Positions 25,901 through 35,115 of a stretch of 64,000 bases of DNA are shown piece by piece. The position numbers were made by a program, and so were the translations under genes. The DNA lies in NCBI GenBank assembly GCA_002307055.1, contig DBTM01000043.1, positions 12,926 to 76,925 of the forward strand. The letters are read 5' to 3'. Numbering within the stretch: position 1 is the first letter of the stretch; each line of letters opens with the position of its first letter. The notes under the pieces were generated by a model that did no database searches, was not told the origin of the DNA, and saw only the letters and a list, made by a program, of their open reading frames with translations. The stretch comes from Clostridiales bacterium UBA1316 (GTDB lineage Bacteria; Bacillota; Clostridia; Oscillospirales; Oscillospiraceae).

Positions 25901-28900
25901 CGGTAATTTCGCCGGCTGCCTGATTGCGCTTCGGGAGGGCCTGATAGAGCTGGGTGAAAACGGACTTGCAGCCAAAGCGGAAGCTCTGCTTGAAAAAATG
26001 AGCTTTACACCACTGTTCGACGAGAAAAGGCAGCTTTTTTATATCGGCTGGGATATATCAAAAGACATGCCGACCGAGGGCTGGTATGATTTGCTCGCTT
26101 CTGAAGCGCGCCAGACGAGCTATATCGCCATCGCCCGCGGCGATATTCCGAGAAAGCACTGGCGGCGTCTCGGCCGGTCCCTCGTCGCCAAGGACGGTTA
26201 CAGAGGCATGGCCTCATGGACCGGGACGATGTTCGAGTACATGATGCCGGAACTGCTGCTGCCGTTGTATCACAATTCCCTCGTTTACGAAAGTCTTAAA
26301 TTTTGCCTGTATGTTCAAAAAAAACGTGCTGAAAATTTTCCTTGGGGCATGTCCGAAAGCGCCTTTTATTCGTTTGACCATACGCTCAGCTACCGCTATA
26401 AAGCACACGGTGTCCAGCGTCTGGCTCTGAAGCGGGGCATGGGGCGCGAAGCCGTTGTCTCTCCATATTCGACCTTTCTCGCTCTCCCAATTGACACCAA
26501 AGCCGCCCTACAAAATCTCAAACGGCTGCAGAAGCTCGGCATGGAGGGCCGTTACGGATTTTACGAGTCAGCTGATTTTACACCGCGCAGGCTCCGCGGC
26601 AGCGACTATGAAATCGTGAAAACCTTTATGGTTCATCACATCGGGATGAGCCTTCTCGCCATTGATAACGTCCTGAAGCCCGGAATCATGCAGCGGCGCT
26701 TTATGCGTAATCGGGAGATGGCGTCCTTTGCCGAGCTGCTGCAGGAGAAGGTCCCCGTCGGCGGCATCATACTCCGGCAGCCGCCGCGCGATGTGCCCGA
26801 TAAACCTGTCAGGTTATCGTCACAGAATTGGCGCTTTCAAAGCGGCGGCATTGATTACAAAAATCCGCGCTGTACGCTTCTGTGCAACGGTGCTTACAGT
26901 GTCACTATTGCCGAGACAGGCCAGAGCCGCTCCGTATGGAACGCCGTTGCACTCACAAAAACAACCTTTGAACCCTTTGAAATGGAAAACGGCATCTCGT
27001 TTTTCTTAAACTGCGGCGGCGATCTGCTGTCTTTGCTGCCCTCACCTGTCTTTGATAAAAATGTCCGGTACACGGCGGAGCTGACGGGCGCGTATTGCCG
27101 TATCGACGCCAAAAGCGGGTCAATTCGTTCTTCCGCCGCCGTCAGTGTGCCGGAAAACGAAACCGGTGAGCTCAGAACAATTGAGATCGTTTCCTCCGTG
27201 CAGCGTGAGGCTGAGCTCATCTGCTATTTTGAGCCGGTGTTATCCCGCCAAACCGATTATGACGCACACCCGGCTTTCTCAAAGCTGTCTTTAGAGACGT
27301 CTGTTTATGACAATTCCGTCATCATCAAACGCAGGCCGCGCGGCAAAGGCCGGGGGATTACGCTGGCCTTTGATTCGAATTGCCCGTTTGCCTTTGACAC
27401 CTCCCGCGAAGCCGCGCTTGGCCGCGGCGGCATCACCGCGTTAAAAGCAGCGCTTCTGCGTGAACCGCAGTCAACGCTCGGTGCCGTCCTCGACCCCTGT
27501 GTATTGAGCCGTGTCAAGGTTCTGCTGGAGCCGGACATCCCCTTCAGGGTCAGCTTTTCTCTTACCACTGCGTCAACCCCGCAAGCCGCCTCGGCAGCGG
27601 CAAAAAGGATTCTCTCGATCACCTGCCCGCCCGTTTATTCGCGTCTGGACGAGACGGCGCATCACCTGAAGCTGTCACCGGAACAGGTTGAATGCGCAAT
27701 GGCTCTGCTGCCCGGCTTGCTTTACACGGCATCTGACCGCCGTATTCCGTCCGAACTCGTGCCGTTTTTAAAGCATGGTCAAAAAAGCCTTTGGAGTCTC
27801 GGTATATCAGGCGATCTGCCGATTATAACAGCCCTCATTGAAGATGAGAACGCCCTTGCAGCTTCCTCCGAGCTCGTGCCGATCCATCAATTATTGACCG
27901 AAAGCGGGATTTCGTTCGATCTTGTTTATTTGCTCAAAGGCGGCGGGGATTATCGCAGCACGCTTCGTGACGGTCTCCTTGACATTCTTCGCCTTAATAA
28001 CACCGAGGGCCGTTTAGGCACCCGCGGCGGAATTCACGCCTCTGATATGGCCTCCGAAGGCTCTGAAACCGTCCGTGCCGTATCCGCTAAGCTCATCGGC
28101 CCGCGTGAGACGCTGCTTCAGCCTGAACGTGTAGAAAACACGCCTCTGGCGGTATACCCGCAGCTCTGCGCATGCCCCGCGCAGGCGATTGACAAGCACT
28201 ACAATGACGACAACAGCTTCACCTTCAGCGTATCCGGTAAGCTGCCGCATAACGCCTGGAGTCATATGCTCGCCAACGAGACCTTCGGTTATCTCGCGTC
28301 AGACGCCGGTACCGGCCACATGTGGCATTTGAACGCCCGCGAAAATAAAATTAACCGCTGGCTGAATGACAGTCTTGCCACCGACGGCACCGAAAAGCTG
28401 GAGCTGCTTGAGCACGGCGGCAGATACTCGCTTTTTGCGTCGGGTGATGGCTGCGCATGTGCCGTTACCTATGGCTTTGGCTGGGCAGAATGGGAAAAAA
28501 CAATAGAAGGCAGAACTTTCATTACAAGAGCCTATGTCCCACCGGACATAGCGGCGCGCGTCTTCATCATCGAAACGGACGCTCCCGGCGAGTTTGAAAT
28601 TTCTTATTGCACCGACCTTGTTCTGTCCCCGGAAATAAGCGACTGCGTTTATGTGACGACGGAGCACCAAAAGGGCATCATTTCAGCACGTAATTTGTAT
28701 AACACCGATTTTCCTGACTCCGTTTTCTGTCTTGTCGCCTCTGCTCCGGAGGAGGCTTTTACCTGCTCGAAAAGCAGTTGGCTGACCGGTCGTCTTGACG
28801 GTATGACAGGTACGGGTTTTATTCCCTGCGCCGCCGCCGTTTACAAAGTAAGCTCTTCTCTTGTCATCGTGACCGGCTGCGATACGCCCGCACAGCTGAA

Positions 28901-30425
28901 AGCGCTGGCTTCGTATAATGCCGCCTATGCCAAACTCAAAGAGACAATGACCTATTGGAAAGAAATAACCTCGAAGCTGACCGTCAAAACACCGAGTGAA
29001 GATTTGAACAGATATCTCAACGGCTGGGCAGTTTATCAGACGCTTGCCTGCCGGATTTTCGGCAGAAGCTCTCTCTATCAGAGCGGAGGCGCCTACGGCT
29101 TCAGAGACCAGCTGCAGGATGTCTGTGCCATTATTGACGAAATGCCGCAGCTCGTGCGTGCTCACCTTCTGCGTGCCGCCGCGCACCAGTTTGAGGAGGG
29201 CGATGTCCAGCATTGGTGGCACCCGGCGCAAAAAGCAAGCGGTCTTGGAGATAAGGGTGTCCGCACAAAATGCAGCGACGATCTTCTCTGGCTGCCTTAT
29301 GCGCTGTGTGAATATATTGAAAAAACAGGCGACACGTCTGTTTTAGATGAACCGGTCCCGTATATACATTCTCAGCCGCTTGCCGAAGACGAGTCCGAGC
29401 GTTACGAGCAGCCTAAAATCAGCGCATTGACAGAGCCGCTGCTGCTGCATGCCATAAAAGCGGTTGATCTTGTCATAAAACGCGGCACAGGCAGTCACGA
29501 CCTGTGCCTTATCGGCGGCGGCGACTGGAACGATGGTATGAATCTTGTCGGTGCCGGCGGCAGGGGCGAAAGCGTCTGGCTGACCTGGTTTCTCTGCGTA
29601 ACAGCCTCGAAGCTGGCGCCCTTATGCCTTGAAAACGGCAATCCGGGTGCCGCTTCGCGGTTTCTCGCAGCAGCCGGACAGCAAAAACGCGCTGCGGAGG
29701 AAGCCTGGGACGGCGACTGGTATAAACGCGGTTATTATGATGACGGTTCTCCGCTTGGCTCCTGTACTTCCGAGGAATGCCGCATCGATTCCATCGCGCA
29801 GAGCTTTGCCGCGCTGGCCGGCAGCGATCCGGCAAAAGCAAAGACCGCGCTCATCACCTCCGTCAAAAGGCTCTTCGATAAGGAGGACCGTGTCGTCAGG
29901 CTTTTCGACCCTCCTTTTTCAATCGGCAGCAGCACGCCCGGGTATATAAAAGGCTACAGTCCCGGTTTCCGGGAAAACGGCGGTCAATATACGCATGGTG
30001 CAGTCTGGCTCGCCATGGGCCTTTTTCTGACTGAAATGCCGGATGAGGGCTGGGAAATACTCGAGGCGCTTCTCCCGCAGAGCCGGCCCGATGAAATTTA
30101 CAGAACAGAGCCATATGTCCTCGCCGCCGATGTTTATTCTGCGGAAGGGCACGTCGGCCGCGGCGGCTGGACCTGGTACACGGGCGCCGCCGGCTGGTTT
30201 AAACGCGTCGCCGCGGAAAATCTTTTAGGACTGAAAATCAGAAATAACATTCTTAACATTGATCCCAACCTGCCTGCAGCCTGGGATGGCTATCAAGCCG
30301 ACTGGACTCAAAACGGCAAAGTATATCATATCACCGTTAAAAAAGACGGTTATATTAACGTTTCCGTCAATAATGAGCCGATCGGAACCTCGCCGGACAT
30401 CATCGTAAGCGCGGCTCAGCGGTAA
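22962..30425 (+). CDS. Cyclic beta-1,2-glucan synthase-like protein (GT84 + GH94)
   Basis: 2,487 residues, SD AGGAGG. N-terminal helical region to about 285; two or three membrane helices about 296-340; GT84-type glycosyltransferase about 350-690 with HYIITLDSDTRL at about 495, YGGMTSDIYQNLFGTGSF, HDLLEGAYLR and a DRMHRWTRGDWQ motif; membrane helices about 690-740 and 765-853; glucoamylase-like domain about 915-1240 with WNGHLFNWYDT, STVDSGNFAGCL, PWGMSESAF and MVHHIGMS; then beta-sandwich regions; and at the C terminus a GH94 phosphorylase domain with GGGDWNDGMN (catalytic Asp about 2187) and GRGGWTWYTGAAGW. This is the layout of NdvB/Cgs enzymes that polymerise and cyclise glucose from UDP-glucose and trim chains with phosphate. 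Somewhat shorter than the alphaproteobacterial enzymes. Monocistronic. Confidence 0.85.
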   Translation: MTPQSNDKYDNCIQPEDLGQFARDSAKALVTGNSVSPLYTAITAEKYLTFIKSVMHEASGFAEAHVTIPQEIEWLLDNWYIAEREGKCAISDIKSSPRLQSASRLKCEIIKKKRLVVSEAALALVKAGAGIVTSEGVEIFLDAFQDEICLSEAELAAFIPALRLELIANLAEACRKLQFVMHAGEAGDGLDRYFGRLFSSLRFLSGFDASHILESINRVERTLRRDPVGIYADMDEQTRYSYRREIARLAAAGEVSEHSAASRILTLSQTNSRHVGYYIFTDPMGNGTKKRIRTGTFYISIILLASLFISLLISFMLDEPVISLLLLLPVSEFVKNLTDYTVLRLCRPQRIHRLELLNGVPEHGRTLCIISVLLSSADSGTRAAGLLEEYKLANRDAGNNLRFGILADLPDSAAETQRSDELFISSAKAEIKRLNSEYGGGFFLFCRGRKLNARDGRFTAWERKRGAILELCRFIKGLGSGLECVTGQADELTGTHYIITLDSDTRLCAGSALELIGAALHPLNKPVVDQKRGIVVSGYGIIQPRISVDLAAAGQTHYTKIFAGLGGIDPYGGMTSDIYQNLFGTGSFAGKGIIDIDAYLSCLNNRFPENTVLSHDLLEGAYLRCSFAGDIELTDGYPAKVTTYYDRMHRWTRGDWQSLPWLFGTVRTAESKKVKNVLGQIDKWKIVDNLRRSLVPIFTFAALLSGMLLDNKDFLWAAVIAVLSAISHLIISSAVGVFTRKCGKVRYHSTVLSGPSGQFLQTAIRLVLLPYEASVCLSAIITALYRMYVSHRYLLAWVTAADSEKKAKNNAVSVLKRLWQSCLVAAAVAVLTRFYAARAVGIIWALSPLLVIYLGRDCRKKEKLEAEDRYLLSRCAGDIWRYFDELMAREDNYLPPDNFQEQPAVGIAHRTSPTNIGLAFLSALAALDLGVTAHERAIEVISNLFDTMDKLPKWNGHLFNWYDTLTLHVLQPAYVSTVDSGNFAGCLIALREGLIELGENGLAAKAEALLEKMSFTPLFDEKRQLFYIGWDISKDMPTEGWYDLLASEARQTSYIAIARGDIPRKHWRRLGRSLVAKDGYRGMASWTGTMFEYMMPELLLPLYHNSLVYESLKFCLYVQKKRAENFPWGMSESAFYSFDHTLSYRYKAHGVQRLALKRGMGREAVVSPYSTFLALPIDTKAALQNLKRLQKLGMEGRYGFYESADFTPRRLRGSDYEIVKTFMVHHIGMSLLAIDNVLKPGIMQRRFMRNREMASFAELLQEKVPVGGIILRQPPRDVPDKPVRLSSQNWRFQSGGIDYKNPRCTLLCNGAYSVTIAETGQSRSVWNAVALTKTTFEPFEMENGISFFLNCGGDLLSLLPSPVFDKNVRYTAELTGAYCRIDAKSGSIRSSAAVSVPENETGELRTIEIVSSVQREAELICYFEPVLSRQTDYDAHPAFSKLSLETSVYDNSVIIKRRPRGKGRGITLAFDSNCPFAFDTSREAALGRGGITALKAALLREPQSTLGAVLDPCVLSRVKVLLEPDIPFRVSFSLTTASTPQAASAAAKRILSITCPPVYSRLDETAHHLKLSPEQVECAMALLPGLLYTASDRRIPSELVPFLKHGQKSLWSLGISGDLPIITALIEDENALAASSELVPIHQLLTESGISFDLVYLLKGGGDYRSTLRDGLLDILRLNNTEGRLGTRGGIHASDMASEGSETVRAVSAKLIGPRETLLQPERVENTPLAVYPQLCACPAQAIDKHYNDDNSFTFSVSGKLPHNAWSHMLANETFGYLASDAGTGHMWHLNARENKINRWLNDSLATDGTEKLELLEHGGRYSLFASGDGCACAVTYGFGWAEWEKTIEGRTFITRAYVPPDIAARVFIIETDAPGEFEISYCTDLVLSPEISDCVYVTTEHQKGIISARNLYNTDFPDSVFCLVASAPEEAFTCSKSSWLTGRLDGMTGTGFIPCAAAVYKVSSSLVIVTGCDTPAQLKALASYNAAYAKLKETMTYWKEITSKLTVKTPSEDLNRYLNGWAVYQTLACRIFGRSSLYQSGGAYGFRDQLQDVCAIIDEMPQLVRAHLLRAAAHQFEEGDVQHWWHPAQKASGLGDKGVRTKCSDDLLWLPYALCEYIEKTGDTSVLDEPVPYIHSQPLAEDESERYEQPKISALTEPLLLHAIKAVDLVIKRGTGSHDLCLIGGGDWNDGMNLVGAGGRGESVWLTWFLCVTASKLAPLCLENGNPGAASRFLAAAGQQKRAAEEAWDGDWYKRGYYDDGSPLGSCTSEECRIDSIAQSFAALAGSDPAKAKTALITSVKRLFDKEDRVVRLFDPPFSIGSSTPGYIKGYSPGFRENGGQYTHGAVWLAMGLFLTEMPDEGWEILEALLPQSRPDEIYRTEPYVLAADVYSAEGHVGRGGWTWYTGAAGWFKRVAAENLLGLKIRNNILNIDPNLPAAWDGYQADWTQNGKVYHITVKKDGYINVSVNNEPIGTSPDIIVSAAQR

Positions 30426-30569
30426 TTTCCAAAAAATAAAATAAAATAATTTCCAATGTTTATGAAATGTTGTATAATAACAGAATAATGGATGGCTTAT
30501 ATAGACAAATTGATTCATTTTTAATTTATCAATTAAAATATAAGACTAATTTCTGCTGGGAGGCTCGAC

Positions 30570-31892
30570 ATGCAGGAAGTAATCAGAAAACAAATCATGC
30601 CGGACACGAATTTAACGTGTGTCAAGACGGACAAGTTTAAAACATGCTGTCTATCAATCAACCTCATCACAAAGCTGGATAAAGAAACCGCGGCGAAGAA
30701 CGCGCTCCTGCCCAAAGTTCTGCTCCGCGGCACCTCAGCGCATCCCGATATGGAGAGCATCGGTAATTATCTTGACGAGCTGTACGGCGCGCGGATTATT
30801 CCGATGGTCAGAAAAAAAGGCGAACGGCACTGCATCGGCTTTCTTGCCGATTTTGTCGACGACGACTTTGTCCCCCCTGGTGAAAACATTCTTGAAAAGA
30901 CGTCCGCCCTTCTTGGCGAATTGTTGCTGTCACCGAATACGCACGGCGGTCTTCTGCTGGCCGAATACGTTGACAGCGAAAAGAAAAACCTGATTGATGA
31001 AATACGGGCGGGTATCAATGACAAACGGAGTTATGCGTTAGATCGGCTCTTTGAAATAATGTGCGCCGATGAGGCGTTCGGCACCAACAAGCTCGGCAGC
31101 GAAAGCCACGCTGAATCAATTTCCGCCGTTTCGCTGACAAAGCACTTCAGAAATATTATCGCGACTTCTAAAATAGAAATATTCTACTGCGGCGCGCACG
31201 AAGCCGAGCGCGTTGAAACGGCGGTTCGGAGCGCGCTGTCAGGCTTGCCGAGGAACGGGGCCGCCGACCAGATCAATACGGATGTCCGGCTCCACGCAGC
31301 GCAGGCGGAACCCAGGACCTATACAGATAAGCTTGATGTTAATCAAGGCAAGCTGACAGTGGGTTTCCGCCTTGGTCATTGCATGCTGTCGCCTAATTAT
31401 GCCGCCATGATGGTCTTTAATGCGATTTTCGGCGGCTCGGTAACCTCCAAGCTGTTTTTAAATGTCCGTGAAAAGCTGTCTCTTTGTTATTATGCCAGCT
31501 CCTCAATAGAAAAGCATAAGGGCATTATGGCTGTATCTTCCGGTGTTGAGTTCGCGAAATTCGACGAAGCGCTCCGTGAAATTCTGGCTCAGCTCGACGC
31601 TATAAAAAAAGGCGACATCAGTGATTGGGAGCTATTATCGGCAAAACGCGCCATCATCACGGCAGTCAAATCGACGATGGACAAAACCACAGGGCTGGAG
31701 GAGCTGTTTTTCGACCAGGCTGTGGCGTCTATTAAAATTACACCGGACGAACTCGCTGCTTTAGCCGACGGCGTTACGCGCGCGGAAGTCTCGGAGATTG
31801 CGTCGGGTGTCGAACTGGATACGATATATTATCTTGCAGGGGTTTCAAGTCCCGCAGAAACAGTCAGCGGAGGTAACGTCAATGAAGAATAA
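30570..31892 (+). CDS. ymfF: M16 peptidase homologue, YmfF-type (no zinc site)
   Basis: 440 residues, insulinase-like fold in two halves. The zinc motif HxxEH is absent: the corresponding place reads KVLLRGTSAHPDMESIGNYL. Later blocks GTNKLGSESH, FYCGAHEAERVE, FGGSVTSKLFLNVREK and LSLCYYASSSIEKHKG are typical of the inactive partner of a paired M16 protease. SD GGGAGG ahead of the ATG. It overlaps the next gene by 11 bp. In Bacillus this pair is tied to EF-P modification and lies near pgsA; the role here is inferred from family. Confidence 0.8.
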   Translation: MQEVIRKQIMPDTNLTCVKTDKFKTCCLSINLITKLDKETAAKNALLPKVLLRGTSAHPDMESIGNYLDELYGARIIPMVRKKGERHCIGFLADFVDDDFVPPGENILEKTSALLGELLLSPNTHGGLLLAEYVDSEKKNLIDEIRAGINDKRSYALDRLFEIMCADEAFGTNKLGSESHAESISAVSLTKHFRNIIATSKIEIFYCGAHEAERVETAVRSALSGLPRNGAADQINTDVRLHAAQAEPRTYTDKLDVNQGKLTVGFRLGHCMLSPNYAAMMVFNAIFGGSVTSKLFLNVREKLSLCYYASSSIEKHKGIMAVSSGVEFAKFDEALREILAQLDAIKKGDISDWELLSAKRAIITAVKSTMDKTTGLEELFFDQAVASIKITPDELAALADGVTRAEVSEIASGVELDTIYYLAGVSSPAETVSGGNVNEE

Positions 31893-33159
31893 AGGATATG
31901 ATCTCATCAAGGAGCAGGTTTACAGCGAAAAGCTGGAAAACGGCCTTTCTGTTTTTGTCATTAAGAAGAGCGGTTACAATAAAAGCTATGCTTTCTTTGC
32001 CACAGATTACGGCGGAGCGGACCGGCGCTTCAAGCTCTCCGGCAGCTGGATCGACACACCGATGGGCGTAGCGCATTTTCTGGAGCATAAAATGTTTGAC
32101 ACCAAGGATGGCAACGCGCTGACCGACCTCTCGGCGAACGGCGCTTCCCCGAACGCGTTCACCTCCACGGATATTACAGCCTATCATTTTGAGAGCACAG
32201 AAAAATTCGAGGATAATCTTAAAATTCTGCTGAGCTTCGTCTCGATCCCCTATTTCACGCCTGAAAGCGTTCAAAAGGAACAGGGCATCATCGGTCAGGA
32301 AATCCGCATGACGGAGGATGAACCCGATTATGCCGTGTATTACGGCTTGATGAAGGCGTTATATCAGCACAATCCGCTGCGTGACTCCGTCGCCGGTACG
32401 GTAGAGAGCATCGCAGAGATTACTTCGGATACACTTTATAGCTGCCATAAGGTCTTCTATAATCCGTCCAACATGGTTCTCTGTGTTGCCGGTGACGTTG
32501 ACCCCGAGAAAATCATCGCTATCGCTCGTCAGATACTGCCTCAGCAAGCGGGCGAGGTACCGCAGCGCGATTACGGTTCTCCTGAAAAATCGATACCCGA
32601 GACGCTCAGAGCGGAACAGGAGATGGAAGTCAGTATTCCGATATTCTTAATCGGCAGTAAAGCCACTCCCGTCAAAGACGGCCGCGGCTATTTAAAGCAA
32701 GAGCTGATCGGCACCCTTGCCCTGGAGATATTAGCCGGTCACTCTTCTCCGCTCTACCTGAGGCTTTACAGGGAAGGCCTTATCAACAACAGCTTTTCCG
32801 CCGCTTACGAAGCCACTGCCGGTGCCGCCTATATCATGGCCGGCGGTGAGAGCTCGGACCCCGACAAGGTCCTTGAAGCGTTTAAAACCGAAGCCCGGCT
32901 TTTGTCGGAAAAAGGACCGGACCTTCCGCTGTTTTACCGTCTCAAAAAAGCGATGACCGGCCGGCAAATTCGTTCTTTAAACTCATTCGACAGCATTTGC
33001 TATAATTACGCCAGAGGCTACTTCAGAGGCTACGACGCCTATGAGTCGCCGGAAGTGCTCAATGGGATTACACCCGAGGACGTCATAGCCTTTGTCAAAA
33101 ATACCATCACCCCCGAAAAAATGGCCATTTCAATTATAAAACCCAAAAAATCGGTGTGA
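31882..33159 (+). CDS. ymfH: M16 zinc peptidase, YmfH-type
   Basis: 425 residues. Active-site motif AHFLEHKMF (His 65, Glu 68, His 69) and the downstream zinc ligand in EQGIIGQEIRM (Glu about 140). Other family blocks: NAFTSTDITAYHFES, NPLRDSVAGTVESI, FYNPSNMVLCVAGDV. Start is the ATG at 31882 after GCGGAGG; the open frame to 31798 is YmfF sequence. Forms the catalytic half of the heterodimer with the preceding protein. Confidence 0.85.
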   Translation: MKNKGYDLIKEQVYSEKLENGLSVFVIKKSGYNKSYAFFATDYGGADRRFKLSGSWIDTPMGVAHFLEHKMFDTKDGNALTDLSANGASPNAFTSTDITAYHFESTEKFEDNLKILLSFVSIPYFTPESVQKEQGIIGQEIRMTEDEPDYAVYYGLMKALYQHNPLRDSVAGTVESIAEITSDTLYSCHKVFYNPSNMVLCVAGDVDPEKIIAIARQILPQQAGEVPQRDYGSPEKSIPETLRAEQEMEVSIPIFLIGSKATPVKDGRGYLKQELIGTLALEILAGHSSPLYLRLYREGLINNSFSAAYEATAGAAYIMAGGESSDPDKVLEAFKTEARLLSEKGPDLPLFYRLKKAMTGRQIRSLNSFDSICYNYARGYFRGYDAYESPEVLNGITPEDVIAFVKNTITPEKMAISIIKPKKSV

Positions 33160-33228
33160 AGCTTTTTCGCCCGATCATTAACAACATGCTCCGCTGGTGA
33201 ATAATTTATATATAAAAGGGTGGTTCGG

Positions 33229-34098
33229 TTGCAGGGTGTAAAGATATCCTTTCCTCTTTTCGGCGATCATTTTATTATGGATCCGCCGACCTATTTTCTA
33301 TTTTTGGGACGTGCGGTTTATTGGTATGCCGTTATCATTGCCGTCGGGTTTATCCTTGCCATACTTTATATCTTAAAAAGGCGCGGCGATTTCGGCCTGA
33401 CGCAGGACAATGTCCTTGACATGTTCATCATTTGCGTGCCCTGCGGCATCGTCGGCGCCCGGCTGTATTACGTTATCTTTAATTCCTCAATTTACTTCGG
33501 ATCCGGCAAATGGCTGAACATTGTTAAAATTTGGGAAGGCGGCCTGGCGATATACGGCGGCATCATCGGGGCGGCAATTGCGCTTTTTATTTACAGCAGA
33601 AAGAAAAAAATACCTATTACCGTTTTCTTTGATGTCGGCGCTCTGGGCCTGCTCATCGGTCAGGCTGTCGGGCGCTGGGGCAATTTCATGAACCGCGAGG
33701 CTTTCGGCGGCGTGACGGATTTACCCTGGAAGATGGGGCTCACGACAGCCGCCGGAACAGTTTATGTACATCCGACCTTCCTTTATGAATCGCTGTGGGA
33801 TATTGCAGGCTTTATACTGATTCATATCTTTTCAAAAAGGCACAGAAAATATGACGGACAGATATTTTTACTCTATCTGGCATGGTATGGTTTCGGACGT
33901 TTCATCATTGAAGGCCTCAGAACAGACAGCCTGTATCTTTTTTCTACCGATATCCGTGTTTCTCAGATTGTCGCCGCGCTTTCATTCGCAGCCGCCGTCT
34001 ATATCCTGATTCGGCATAGACTGCGAAAAAGAAAAACGCCTGACGAACTTTTCGTCAGCAGGCTCAGCAAAGCTGATATAATCAGCTCGGAGGAATGA
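33229..34098 (+). CDS. lgt: Prolipoprotein diacylglyceryl transferase
   Basis: 289 residues (TTG at 33229, five bases after AAGGGTGG; a GTG at 33220 is the alternative). About seven membrane helices. Family motifs: YWYAVIIAVGFILA, GARLYYVIFN, the IWEGGLAIYGGIIG stretch, and the signature GRWGNFMNREAFGG with the invariant Arg, Asn and Glu; PTFLYESLWD follows. Transfers diacylglycerol from phosphatidylglycerol to lipobox cysteines at the outer membrane face. 60-70 bp after ymfH. Confidence 0.93.
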   Translation: MQGVKISFPLFGDHFIMDPPTYFLFLGRAVYWYAVIIAVGFILAILYILKRRGDFGLTQDNVLDMFIICVPCGIVGARLYYVIFNSSIYFGSGKWLNIVKIWEGGLAIYGGIIGAAIALFIYSRKKKIPITVFFDVGALGLLIGQAVGRWGNFMNREAFGGVTDLPWKMGLTTAAGTVYVHPTFLYESLWDIAGFILIHIFSKRHRKYDGQIFLLYLAWYGFGRFIIEGLRTDSLYLFSTDIRVSQIVAALSFAAAVYILIRHRLRKRKTPDELFVSRLSKADIISSEE

Positions 34099-34177
34099 GA
34101 AAATTAACTTTTGCGGACGCCGCCCAAAACAGAACGGCTTTAAATAACCATCATGAATGAGGAGGTATATCGTTTAT

Positions 34178-34627
34178 ATGACAAACTTTGATGAATTCAA
34201 GCAAATAGCAAAGGATAAAATGGAAACAATCGCCGACAGGTCTGTTGAGCTCTATAAAATTGCTGAAGAGAAAACAAAGCTGTTTGCGAAGATGACGCGG
34301 CTTTCAACAGAAGTCGCTCTTGAAAAAGGAACCGTCAGAAGACTGTATAAAGAAATCGGAAAAAAATATTACGAGCTGCATAAAGCATCGTCGGAAGATG
34401 AACTTACTCAAGCGTGCGCTGAGGTCACGTCTTCCCTTGAATGTATTGCCGCCAAGCTGGCAGAAATTGAAGAACTTAAAAAGTCGATAGACTGCACCGT
34501 CAAAGAAGATGACAGCCCAGCCTCAGACGTTAAGGCTGCTGTCGTCAACATCATTGTCGAGGATTTCGGGCAACACGAACCGACCGAAGCTGATATTGCT
34601 CCCGATAACGAAGATGTCATCGATTAA
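34178..34627 (+). CDS. Small coiled-coil protein of unknown function
   Basis: 149 residues, ATG at 34178 after GAGGAGG (about ten bases); an upstream GTG/ATG at 34157 lacks spacing. Residues 1-105 are charged helices with heptad-like spacing (KDKMETIADRSVELYKIAEEK, given in part; RRLYKEIGKKYYELHKAS), then an acidic tail (SPASDVKAAVVNIIVEDFG, PDNEDVID). No signal or membrane segment. Not recognised; resembles small clostridial proteins annotated only as hypothetical. Followed by a terminator. Confidence 0.7.
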   Translation: MTNFDEFKQIAKDKMETIADRSVELYKIAEEKTKLFAKMTRLSTEVALEKGTVRRLYKEIGKKYYELHKASSEDELTQACAEVTSSLECIAAKLAEIEELKKSIDCTVKEDDSPASDVKAAVVNIIVEDFGQHEPTEADIAPDNEDVID

Positions 34628-34680
34628 GCTCCTCCGGGATTTATACGCAAACAGAATATCTGATATTTGTAAATAGACCC

Positions 34681-34708
34681 AATCCCCTCCTTCATCGGAG
34701 GGGATTTT
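34681..34708 (+). terminator. Terminator after the small coiled-coil gene
   Basis: 10-bp perfect stem AATCCCCTCC/GGAGGGGATT with a six-base loop and TTTT. Confidence 0.85.
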
Positions 34709-35115
34709 CACTAAAATATATCAAAACAGTTTAACAGAGAAATACATTATAAAGCATTACGTATAAAGGGAACACCTTTACTAAAAATAACTTGTATGCT
34801 TTACCCATGTCAATTTGTTCTTCAGCTGTTTTTAGCATGCCATAATAAAAATGCGCCATACTCTTACGGTAATATTCGGTAAAAATTCATTAATTGTTAA
34901 AATTTTAACGTATTAACCGTTTTTATTTTTGTATTATTTAATCGCCTTTTTGGAGTATTGTATTAAAGTGCCTTTTTAGAACAGTTTTAAGGGTTCTTAT
35001 ATATTTACTTAATCGTTTATAGGTGATAAAATCTAAGCTGGCCCAAAAGGTTTATAATTCCAGCAAAAAATTATATAGACATCTGATCTGGTTTTATTTT
35101 GAAAGGAGTTTATCA
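34709..35115. other. AT-rich leader region upstream of metF
   Basis: About 400 bp of strongly AT-rich sequence before the one-carbon operon. It includes a TTAAAATTTTAA palindrome-like stretch near 34897. It must carry the operon promoter; I could not fit a convincing sigma-A pair, nor a tetrahydrofolate, SAM or cobalamin riboswitch consensus. The in-frame extension of metF to 35023 has no ribosome site and is not coding. Confidence 0.4.

Noticed and set aside
34709..35115. Possible tetrahydrofolate, SAM or cobalamin riboswitch upstream of metF
   Set aside because: None of the conserved boxes could be found; the region is AT-rich with only small hairpins.
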